From contig CM075673.1 in assembly GCA_037962975.1 (NCBI GenBank), forward strand, positions 14,926,001-14,990,000: DNA of 64,000 nt. Reading direction: 5' to 3'. The stretch comes from Clitoria ternatea. Taxonomy: Eukaryota; Streptophyta; Magnoliopsida; Fabales; Fabaceae. The notes under the pieces are model-generated. The model worked only from the letters and a program-made list of their open reading frames with translations. It was not told where the DNA came from and did not search any database. Position numbers and translations under genes: made by a program. This document shows, piece after piece, positions 45,301 through 56,400 of the stretch; within the stretch, counting starts at the first letter, position 1; the number at the start of each line of letters is the position of its first letter.

Positions 45301-48300
45301 TTTAAGCATTCAACGCTTTTACAAGTACAAGAAGAAGCCTGATTTTTGTTTACGAAATCAACAATAACTTTCTTTTTAGTCAACAGATCAACAATGATAG
45401 ATAAAACACCTTAGCAATACCTACATTCATTTAACATGTTTCATTTCTGTCATGTAATTTCTTTTTGTCACATTGTATATTACTTAATTATCACATTAAT
45501 CACTAATCCCTCCTTTATTCTTATTTATCCTGTTCTAATATCTTTTTAAATAAGGACAAGCATTTTGTTGTACAAATAACTGGTTCAGACTCAGGACTAG
45601 GGGACTAGCTAGTAAATTGTAGCAACTCCTCGGATGTGTGTCTTTTTCGTTTGTCCTTTATTTTACGTATCATCACACATGAACTTGGTAGTTTAATGTA
45701 ATTTTATTAGCCTTGTTACGTAAATAATAATTAAATAAGAAGCTTTTAGAGTTGTCATTGAGCTCGCTATATGGTGCATTGCAGCCTCGCAGGCATATAC
45801 AACTGTTGCAGACACATTAAATTAAAGAATGTGCTTCCATATTAGTGCACAACCTTAAATTAATCAAACGAAATGCTTTCATATTCGTATAATTGAAAGG
45901 TTGCAACTTGCAACAACAAATGCGCATAATAAAAAACAAAGAAGCGTTTCAGAATAGCAATATTTTCTATTTTTTTCGTCTAATTAACCAGAATATATAT
46001 GAGCCAGCCCAATACTTTGTGTTTTTTTAGGTGATTGGTTAAACATAATTTTAAAATGTCTAAAATAATACATGTAATTAATATTGACCATTGAATAATC
46101 ATTGGTCGAACTTCCTTTATGTAACTGAATTATAAAATAGGGAATCCAATCATAACCTGATTATATATAACTAAATTACTACGCAGCTGCGCATTTATCA
46201 AGTCGCTAATTGGTGGCTTGAAAAATGTAAATGAAGTCTTCTATTTTCAATGTCTAAAACTATATTTTGTGTTTAAGGAAGATGGATAGAAAAAAGTGCA
46301 ACTAACATGAAAAATATATATTCCAACTTGTAGTAGAACATCTTTGTACTGTTTACCTTGATAGGTCACTAACATGACCACACTATTGGCTGGTTTTGTA
46401 CAGAAGGATCAATAAATGTTATCCAGCAGAGTAAGTGCACGGGAATTCTCTAGCGATACAGTTCCCAGTATTATTGTGTGGTCCTAGTTGGTTGTGATAT
46501 GGAACAAGAGAGAAACAAAATTGTTGACCATAGTGCATTTGGCTTACCTCTTTTGTGCTCATTTTTTCTAGTTGCATGAGAAAATAAAGGAACCAGATTC
46601 CAGTTCTTAGTCAGATTTATAGCTTTTGCTGATTTTTTCATCGTATCACTTATTTTTATATCTCAAATTATAACTTGCTAGGAAGATATTTCCCAAGACA
46701 ATCTTTAAAACTATTAAGGCTTTGTTTGGTTTGGCTACAACACAATACACAAATCAATTTCATAACAGTACAGAATATTACATAACGTGTTAATTTTTAG
46801 TTATTGATATTAATATGATTCCATCTAAAAAATATGGGGTGATAGCAACATTACTCAAATTTGTATAATAACGATTTGAAAGGCGATTTTTGGCGAGTTT
46901 CCTTGAATAGGAGATGAATAAGGTGTACCCTACCTTGAAAGATACGTGAGCTTTTGAGTTTTGACCTGATATGTATAAAGAGTAAAGACCAAAACCCTAC
47001 ATTGCGTGTGGTGGCGCATGCCATTGAAAGGGGAATCCACCATTAAATACATTATAAAGAGAGGAAAGTGGAAAACCCCAGCACCCCAAAACAAAACAAG
47101 TTTATTAATAATTTTATTTTAGAGAATTGGATAAATGGCAGTAACATGACAGAGGAGGTTTTGTTGCATCGTGTGGTAGTGGCACTAGTAGCTCAATCAC
47201 ACTCACACATGCATATGCATTTGTAATGTGTATATATTACTGATACATCTTACACTCCTGGACAGGCAGTAACCGTACCTGGGAAAGAGTAAAGAAGTTT
47301 CCTGCTAAAGGAAACCAAACACAAGAGGTTGGGGAGACATATTTGCCAGACATTATCGTCACACACACATACACATACACAGCTTTTTCCTCTCTCTCTC
47401 TCTCACCTTCCTTGCTTTGTCTCCACGCTTATTAGAGGCAGTTAAGTAATTAGGTAGTCAAAGGATGGGAAAATCACGTCACGTGTACAATAATGGAAAC
47501 ATTATATTATCTGTATAATAATAATCTGCTTTATTTTTCTCATCAGCCACTATTTTTGAATCTCTACCAGATAATAAAATATAATAACTTATCTCTCTTC
47601 AAAAAAATAACTTCACATGAGATGAGATGAGATGTGATGTGATGTTGTATCATCATAAAATAATATCAAACCTTACATATATGAATAATAGATGAAATAT
47701 GCTATCACTATGTCATATTTCATGGCTCTTAGCTGGACTACTCATGGCTTTAACCACCAATTTTTTTATATATATTAAAATCTCTAAATGTATGTCTCCG
47801 GAATATATAAAAATATAGGATTGATTAAGTCTGATATGATTTTGCTGAGATAAATTCGATAAGGAAAGTTTTGTCCCATGGCAATGGAAAATCTTAGGGA
47901 AAGTTATAGTAGCTAAAATTTGTGAAAGGTTGATAAAATACTGCTGTATATAATTTTATCATTGGACAAGTTGCTTTTAATTATTTTGGGCTGTAAAAGG
48001 TAACCATTATTATACATCTCAGTCATGGTTAAAAATAGGAAATCAGATTCTGACTTCTGAGTGGGAAAGTGCTAGAGAGATGCTACCTTATGTGTTGGTA
48101 GTGTCTAGATAAAGTTGATTAATAGGCTAGGCCAAAAATAAGTAACTACCCTATTGCATTCCAAGACACTACCCTCCATTTGCTTTGTTAAGAGAGGTGG
48201 GAAGAAGGAGAAACTATTGATAATTATTTGATAAAATTGTGGTATTATAAGGATTAAGAATTTAAGAAGGGGATATAAAACTAATATAAATTATTAAAAT

Positions 48301-50200
48301 TTCTATGTGTCATTTAAAAATTAGTACTCGCCAACCTCTCTTGTAAGTCCGTGTGAAGTAGTAGTAGTAGGGTATAATTGGCAAAATTTACCTTATTAAT
48401 GTTTTTAATTAGATTTAAACATATTTTGTCCTATTTTAGTATCTATTTTGAACTTAAAATTATTGATTGTTAAATTACACATTAAATTGTTTACATGCCT
48501 CTGCAGGTACAACTATTAGCTAATATGTGATGTGAGTTAAAATATAGATTTTAGAAATTAAAGTTATTTTCAAAATTATCAAAAATTAAAATTGTTTAGG
48601 TTTTTACTTATGACCAAATACTGTGTTTTAACCTCTCAAAGCTATATGTTAACAAACAGTTAGATATTTAATAACCATTTGAACAAGCTAACATGCAATT
48701 TAGTTACTCTTATCAACAATAACAAATTTAAGTTCACAATAAAAACTAAAATCAAAATATTCAATAAAAGAGGGATATAAAAAAATATTTTATAAGGACC
48801 AAAACCACAAAATTTTTATTTCTTATGGATCAAAAATCTATTTAAGTTTTTCTTAACGTCAACATTAAGAATTAAGGTTAAACATTAAATATTTACATTA
48901 GTTTAATTTAATATCATTATCCTCAATTCTTAGTATGCATTAATAAATTATATTTTATTGAATTTTAATTTTTATAAACTGATTTATTTTTTTTTACTTT
49001 TATAAATTTTCTATATCGTTTATGCCACTTTACTTGTAAGTAACCATTATCTCCTATATTGATAAATCTGTTTCCTCACTTTTTCACGTGTTGGCTAAAA
49101 ACATGAGATTGAAAACTATGAAACACTAGAGGAGAAGAGTACTAGTATTACGTAACTTGAATATTCATATAAGAAGAATCATTGTCAAATCATTTTCTTA
49201 TCATGTGAAAAATAAATAAAATTTGTTCAATGGAAGAAATTCGAACTTAGCCAATAAAATTTAATTTAGATGTAAACATGATAGAAGATAAGCGGACAAA
49301 AATAAAAAGATAAATTCAATAGTGAATTTTTATATATGAATTTTAAAATCGAGGGAAAATATTATGAGCAGGTAATTGAAGTGAAAAGAGGTATAAAAGA
49401 TATATAAAATTTATAAAAAATTAAAAAAATCAACTATTTTATATAAAAGAAATATTCTAATTACAATAAAATATGTATAATTAATATCATCATCTAAAAA
49501 ATATAAATGATTTATACAAGATAAAAATTGAGAAGAATCTTGTAATAGATATTAAATCTAATTGATAAAAGTATAAATAATTAATGCAGGATAAAAATAA
49601 TTTTAAATTTGACAATTTTTTTGTCAAAAAAATTTAAATTTTGATGTAAAAAAAATAAAGATAATACATGTTAGATGTTTGTCTGGTGTAATTGGTGGTA
49701 TTCCTTTTTTTCCCCTCGAAGATTAATGCCCCTTCCATTCTGTTTTTCTTTTCTTTTTTATATTGGATTTCTTCTGGGTCTCCATGTTTTTGTCCAACTT
49801 ATGGGCCTATGTTTAAATTTGTATGTGGTTGTGTTAGAAAGTACTGGGCCTGCACACAGACTCACGAGACCATGATGTGGGTAAAGAAGGAGAAGAATAA
49901 AAAAACACAACTGGTAACTGCCTAATTGGTCGGATAATAGGAGAACTTTTGGATCCTCCTAACAACTTGGATAAGTTACTTTTTGTCAAGCTATGTTTCG
50001 AGATTTAAATCATTATAAGTATATAATTACTGAGATTAAGAACATGTCGCATCGTGATTTATTTGTTTGAGGCATATCCTTCACGAAGGAAATTCTCCTG
50101 TGACATTCTTGCTAAGAAGGGTTCTATAAATCATGAGTAATTTGCTTTGCTTCTGTATCCTACATTTTAGATGAGTCATGTGTTAATCATTATGCTTTTT
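45301..50200. other. Intergenic region, no gene recognised
   Basis: Long AT-rich DNA. Noted: a CACGTG core near 47480, a CT-dinucleotide run at about 47390-47405, GATGA repeats near 47620-47650, and a segment at 50040-50200 whose conceptual translation (FSCDILAKKGS…) looks like the RNase H tail of a plant LINE, too short and broken to be certain. The 47140-47460 stretch is less AT-biased than its surroundings but shows no coding frame. Confidence 0.4.
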
Positions 50201-50382
50201 GAAATTGAGTAAACTGGAATTTACATCCTTGATCAGTTACGATTTTACACTTTTGTCCCTAAATGTAAAAAAAAATTCAACTACACCCCTAACCCCACTA
50301 AATGTCTTTTAGTTAGGTGTCAACCATTAAATCTCTCTCAAACAAAGCTAGTATTCATATGTGTCACATTAAGTGACAAAAA
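50201..50382 (+). repeat. Left terminal inverted repeat (approximate)
   Basis: Diverged inverted match to 54993-55180. The best-conserved part is the caaccattaaatc and acattaagtgac region. Confidence 0.6.
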
Positions 50383-50902
50383 GACGTACATGTGGAATAA
50401 AATAAGAGTGTTTTAGGGTCTGGCTAAAAGTCATTTTGAGCTTTTTGCTTAAGTGGCCTCATTAGATCTCTTGTTGCCATGAGCCATATCCAAATCAACC
50501 TTTCTAACCAAACAAAACTCATCAAGTCTCAAGCCCCCATAAACCACCATCCTCTAACACTAAAATCATAACCCAAATGTTCAACCTCTATCCACCACCA
50601 CCCTCACCCACAAAGCATATCCTAACCAGCTTATCCCTTTAAGCCCACAACTTTAGAACCTGAAACATAATCATGTTGGCAAAGGTGGAGGAGCGCATGT
50701 GAGGATGACTATAAGTGTGGCTTAGACTCTGGTTACAAAGTGAAAAGCTCCATCACGGGGTGGTCAGAACGTAGTGGCACGACCATTTTGCTTTATTTCT
50801 TTGGGTGTTATTTTCTTTCTTGGTCATTTAAGATTTGTAGAGTTCATCTTTAACTTTGTTCCTTCTCGATTAATGAATAATGATATGTGTTATGTTATGA
50901 GT

Positions 50903-53518
50903 TCATTGTTGGGAACTGTGTTCTTCATGCTTGATCCTGAACACCCACTTGTTCTTCAAAGTCTTCTTGCCTTTTGGCAGCTTCACTAGCTCAAATGTCC
51001 TATTCTTATGCAAGGAATTCATCTCATCTTGCATGGCTTCAACCCACTTTTTATAGTGTTCATCATTCATAGCTTCTTGGAAGCTTTTTGGTTCTCCCCC
51101 GTCAGTCAGTAACACATACTGATCTTCAGGATATCTTGTAGAGCGTTGTCTGACTCTATTAGATCTCCTTAGATTTGGAGAACCCATTGGAGCTAGTGGT
51201 TGATCATGAACACTTTCATCATCAGAATTATCTAATGGTATCTCAAAGGGAGCAATTGGATCACCTGCCTCAGGTTGATCATTAGGAGCTTCATCTTCAA
51301 TTTCTCTTGGCACCATCATTGAAGGAACTAGCTCTATGTTTGTTGAACCATCATTGGATTTGGAAGCATTTTCCTTGGCTTTTTCGATATCTTCAATGGT
51401 CTCATCTTCAACAAACACTGCATCACGGCTTCTGACAAGCTTCTTATGGATTGGATCGCAAAATCTATAGCCAAGCTGATCTTGACCATAGCCGACAAAC
51501 ACGCATTGTCGTGTCTTGACATCAAGTTTGGATCTTTCATCCTTCGGTACATGCACGAAGGCCTTACAACCAAACACCCGCAAATGATCATAGAAAACAT
51601 CTTTTCCTGACCATACCTTCTCTGGAGTGTCGTACTGGAGAGGAACACAAGGTGAACGGCTCAATACGTGAGCGACTGCTTGTATAGCCTCACCCCAAAA
51701 CATCTTTGGTAACTTTGCATGTGAGAGTATACATCTGACTCTCTCCATCAAAGTCCTGTTCATCCTCTCGGCTAAACCATTCAATTGCGGCGTCTTTAGC
51801 GGTGTCGTTTGATGTCGAATACCATGCTCTTCACAGTAAGCATGAAATGGTCCTGTGTACTCTCCACCATTGTCTGTACGAATACACTTAAGTTTCTTGC
51901 CAGTTTCCCTCTCCACCATAGATAAGAACTGTTTAAAGACATCCAATACTTGGTCTTTAGTCTTTTAAAGATACACCCAAGTCTTTTGGGAATGATCATC
52001 AATGAAAGTCACAAAGTATTGAGCACCACCGAGTGACTTTGGCATTGGCCCACACAAATCTGAATGTATTAGGTCCAATACATTATTCATTCTGGAAGGA
52101 GGGGAACTCTTGAAAGCAACTCTGTTTTGCTTTCCCGCCAGACAGTCAGCACACTTCTTCAGATGGACCTGATCTAATCCAGGCAATATATTCTTCTTGG
52201 TTAGAACGGTCATACTTTTCTCACTCATATGACCGAGCCGCTTGTGCCATAATTCAACTGTACCGTCATTCTCTCCTATATTCACAACATCTTGCAAAAC
52301 CTTTGCTTGCATCATGTATAGTCTTGAGCACTTGTCTCCTTTGGCCACCACCAATGATCCTTTGGTGAGCTTCCATTGGCCGTTGTAGAAGGTGTTGCAG
52401 TAACCTTCATCATCCAACCTTCCAGTTGAGATCAAGTTCAGGCGCATGTCTGGAATATGCCTAACGTCCTTCAGGACTAACCGCGTACCATTCTGTGTCT
52501 CTAAACAAACATCTCCTTTTCCTGTAACTTTTGAGTAATTTTCGTTTCCCATTCTAACAACACCAAAATCACCTGGTGTGTAAGAAGAGAAGAATTCCCT
52601 TTGAGATGTCACATGAATGGTAGCTCCACTGTCAACTACCCAACTGGTCTCATGGGTTGCAAGGTTGATAATGTCTTATTCATAGATTATGTGGAACTCC
52701 TCGACAGCATTGGTTTGTTCATCATCACTGCTGTCATCTTGGACCTTCTCCTTGCCTTTGTTCTTCTTTTGAGATCTCTTGAGCATCCGGCAGAACCTCT
52801 TTATGTGGCCCTTCTGCTTGCAGTGATGGCATTCCACATTTGCATATCTATTTGACTTTCCTCTGCTTTTGCTTCTGGACTTTGAACCTTTGGTCTGATT
52901 CCTCCCCCTTGTCTCTGCAACAAGAACATCCTGTTGTGATGATGTGGATCCTTGTGCTTTTCTTCTTATTTCTTCATTTAGAACACCACTTTTGACATTT
53001 TCCATATTTACTACACCATTTGGTGCAGAATTTGTGATTGAAATCTTCAAAGTCTCCCAAGACTCTGGTAGGGAAGCCAGCACCAAAAGAGCAAGTACTT
53101 CATCGTCAAATTTAATGCCCATCCTTGACAGCTGCTCCACGATCCCCTGCATCTCATTCAAATGATCTGCCATCAGTGTACCCTCCCGGTACTTCATCTA
53201 GAGTAGCTTTGTCAGATAAAATAATTTATTATTGCCGGTTTTGGAAGCGTACAACTCCTCTAGCTTGTTCCATAATGTTCGAGCATGAGTCTCACTACAA
53301 ATGTGATTGTACACATTGTCTTTGATGAATTGTTGGATAAAGCCACAGACTCGTTCATGCTCAAATTCTCATTCTTCATCTGTCTTGTCCTCAGGTTTAG
53401 TTGTACTAAACACTAGTAGATGCATCTTCGTCACAAATAGGAGATCCTTCATCTTGTTTCTCCATATGTGGTAATTCATGCCATTTAAATTAATCATTTT
53501 ACTTGTCTTCACCTCCAT
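50903..53518 (-). pseudogene. Ty1/copia gag-protease-integrase remnant, truncated in RT
   Basis: A single minus-strand frame starts at ATG 53518 and stays in phase to 50903. It holds copia Gag (UBN2-type; LNGMNYHMWRNKM near the start, HERVCGFIQQFI, NKLEELYASKTGNNKLFYLTKLL), a CCHC knuckle (CHHCKQKGHIKRFC), protease (VVDSGAT) and the GAG-pre-integrase finger (LWHKRLGHMSEKS … CADCLAGKQ). The integrase core follows (HSDLCGPMP; IRTDNGGEY; QLNGLAERMNRTL), then only the first residues of RT (KNKWVFRIKHEEHSS). It has four nonsense codons (codons 50, 107, 281, 518; the codon at 53371-53369, 53200-53198, 52678-52676 and 51967-51965) and no frameshift. The RT and RNase H core is absent, so it is dead. 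Confidence 0.92.
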
Positions 53519-53637
53519 GGCCCCAACTAGACTTTTAAAGGGTAAATAATAATCTGACTTATTTTCTGATGTGGAGGGTCCACCTTAGTGGCAACCACAA
53601 AGCATACGATAAGTAGATATTAATTCCCCTTGGTACT

Positions 53638-53649
53638 GCTCTGATACCA
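53638..53649 (-). other. Primer binding site of the copia element
   Basis: On the minus strand this reads TGGTATCAGAGC, two bases after the LTR end at 53652. Confidence 0.9.
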
Positions 53650-53651
53650 GT

Positions 53652-54791
53652 TGTTGGGAAAAATCTGCATAAATTGACTGATAATTTTTCCCGACGCAGC
53701 GGAATGGCGGACTGATAAAATAAGTGGTTACAAATTAAATACGAGTAAAATAAATAAATAATTAAAATGGCACCAGCAATTTAACGTGGTTCACCCTTTT
53801 GATTTGGGCTACGTCCACGGGACAAACTCTGAAATTTCTTCCACTAATGAAATTAGTAGGCGTACAAGAGGGACTTCTCTAATAAAATATTAGAGGCACA
53901 AATCCGAGATTAACCCAAAATAGTGCCACTCAAGTGTTTCCCAAACACCCCAATTAACCTAACTATTTTGTCACTCACTAATTATTTTTCCCTCACTCAA
54001 CAACTCATCAAAGCAATTAATTAATTTAATTAATTGCCTTAGCCTCTTAGAACACTCACGTTGGAGTTGCTATGCAATTGATTTCAATTGCTTGTGATTC
54101 ATTTGCTGAAATTTCATTGCCTATTTATAGGCCTTGCCAATTGATTCTAACCACATGCATTGTGTGGTAGTGTTGTGTCCACGCTGCTTCATTTTCTTAC
54201 CCACAAAAACATGATAATAATAATTAATTGCAAATCATGTGGGTAAGAAAATGAAGCAGCGTGGACACAACACTACCACACAATGCATGTGGTTAGAATC
54301 AATGGGCAAGGCCTATAAATAGGCAATGAAATTTCAGCAAATGAATCACAAGCAATTGAAATGAATTGCATAGCAACTCCAACGTGAGTGTTCTAAAAGG
54401 CCAAGGCAATTAATTAAATTAATTAATTGCTTTGATGAGTTGTTGAGTGAGGGAAAAATAATTAGTGAGTGACAAAATAGTGAGGTTAATTGGGGTGTTT
54501 GGGAAACACTTGAGTGGCACTATTTTGGGTTAATCTCGGATTTGTGCCTCTAATATTTTATTAGAGAAGTCCCTCTTGTACGCCTACTAATTTTATTAGT
54601 GGAAGAAATTTCAGAGTTTGTCCCGTGGACGTAGCCCAAATCAAAAGGGTGAACCACGTTAAATTGCTGGTGTCATTTTAATTATTTATTTATTTTGCTC
54701 GTATTTAATTTGTAACCACTTATTTTATCAGTCCGTCATTCCGCTGCGCTGGGAAAAATTATTAGTCAATTTATGCAGATTTTTCCCAACA
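53652..54791. repeat. 1.14-kb near-perfect palindrome of copia LTR sequence
   Basis: The left arm (53652 to about 54204) and right arm (about 54238 to 54791) are near-perfect reverse complements of about 550 bp with a short AT-rich centre (aataataataattaatt). Both outer ends read TGTTGGGAAAAATCTGCAT / ATGCAGATTTTTCCCAACA. Each arm holds a ctatttatagg box (54120-54130; 54315-54325). The minus strand past 53652 enters the PBS, so the left arm in minus orientation is a true LTR end. The right arm is an inverted copy of it. Confidence 0.93.
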
Positions 54792-54992
54792 TTTATTGAA
54801 TTTGTTTTTCAACATTGTGCTAGTTTCATGGAGGTGGAGAAAGGAAGGGAAGACTTATCTTAGTGGAGGTGACAAGTTTCTTTTTTGTTGATCTATATAA
54901 TCATAGTAGCGATTTATAACCCCTAGTAAGGATGATTTTCATACATTTAAACAAAGGTCCTTATACATAGCCATTTTATTCATTGTGTACAT

Positions 54993-55180
54993 CATTTTTT
55001 TTGCCACTTAACGTAATATGTATTCAAATACTAACATTGTTGGAGAAGGATTTAACGGTTGAGACTTATTGACGTTTTTTTATGTTAGAGGTGTAATTGC
55101 ATTTTTTGTAGGTTTAGGGAAAGTGCAAGGTAGTATCTAGATGAAGGACGTAAATACTATTTAGAATTTGCTTTCTTGAT
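54993..55180 (-). repeat. Right terminal inverted repeat (approximate)
   Basis: Inverted, diverged match to 50201-50382. Confidence 0.6.
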
Positions 55181-56330
55181 GTTTATCTTGTTTTTTTACA
55201 AAATAGAAATCTTTTTACCATAAAACTTGTAGACATCGATTGTTTCAGTTTGTAGATATTATATATGATTAGACAATGTATATTTAATAAAAAATCTTTT
55301 AAGTTTAAATAAATTTTTGGTTTCATTCTTAAAGGTTTTTTTAAATATCAATTTAGTCATTTTTGCTAGTGTTTTTTACAATATTTTTCTTTTTCGTTAA
55401 ATATCATGACATTCTTAACTTTCTTTTCCATCCCATTTTCATCTTCTTCATATAGTTTATCTTCTTTTACTATGATATGAAGTTGTATCTAGTCCTTACT
55501 ACAATCACTTCCAACCACTAAGTTCATATTACAACTTATCTTTTTTTCATGTACCTCTAGGTCTTCATTGCATTTAATATTGACATTCATTTGGTTTGAT
55601 TTACAATCCAATGAGTCCAATTTTCTAGTTATTGACAAAATCGTGTTAGTTTATTTGGCCAAAATGACAGTATTATAAGATAATTCAAACCTAAATAATT
55701 GAATCGACAAAAAAAAAGAACAAATGAAAAATTGAATCAAACTCCAAAAACTTACACAACCAACCAATAAGAATATTTTGAATCAACAAGTCACGTTGTT
55801 AAGTAACTGATATTTGTTTGTTTAAAACGGCGAAGTAATTGAAATACAATATTTCTATTTTAAGTTAGGATTTAATGGACAAATGTCAAATTGATGAACT
55901 TCAATTTCTTAAAAGCCTAGCAAACTTGTTTAATTAATGTTAGATAGAATGAATCTTAAAGTGGGTGGTTCATTTCTCTTAGTGACATCCAATTACATTT
56001 AGTCTTTCATTCTTTGGGTCTGAATAACTTGAAATATTTTCCTAGCTTGTTGCCTCAATTCATAAGTTAACTAGGTATTTTCAATCTAAGAGTAACTTTA
56101 TTCAAATCACAAATTAGCGTGGACGAGCTTTATGCGTATGCTGCTGCTAGCAAAATGCTTTCTTATATCCAAATTGAAATTGAAACATTGGAATGTCACA
56201 TCTTAATAATACAGAAAAACTAAATAAGAAAACCGAATGGGAAACATTAAGAGGCACCGTTATCAAGCCAATGTAGCTTGATGCTATTATTCCTTAATCC
56301 ATCTACCTCCTATAGCCGATAACAGAAAGC
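55181..56330. other. Intergenic region
   Basis: AT-rich, with no gene recognised. The last ~70 bases before 56400 are probably 3' UTR of the aldolase gene (read on the minus strand), with an aataat word near 56290. Confidence 0.5.
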
Positions 56331-56400
56331 AAAACAGTAATCTAACCCTATGAAAGAACATCAAAAATCGCTCCAAAAGAAGCCAGCATCTCTGTTCTTT

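Larger units (their letters stand above)
50907..54791 (-). mobile_element. Truncated Ty1/copia element with palindromic LTR end
   Basis: The element runs from TGTTGGGAA at 50907 to TTCCCAACA at 54791. It contains coding sequence, a PBS (53649-53638) and an inverted LTR pair or palindromic LTR (53652-54791). The 3' LTR and most of pol are missing: coding stops at a tcccaaca that resembles the LTR end. Flanking pentamers ttcat (50902-50906) and tttat (54792-54796) match at four of five bases and may be a decayed TSD. It lies inside the terminal-inverted-repeat element. Confidence 0.85.
50201..55180. mobile_element. Terminal-inverted-repeat element split by copia
   Basis: About 50201-50382 is similar in inverted orientation to about 54993-55180. 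Shared blocks in order are 'ttac-tccttgatc', 'cactttt-tccctaaa', 'aattacacctctaac', 'gtcaaccattaaatc', and 'acattaagtgacaaaaa'. Without the copia insertion (50907-54791) the element is about 1.1 kb and non-coding, so it is a non-autonomous DNA transposon, perhaps Mutator-like from its long inverted repeats. A target duplication could not be fixed, so ends are approximate. Confidence 0.6.
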
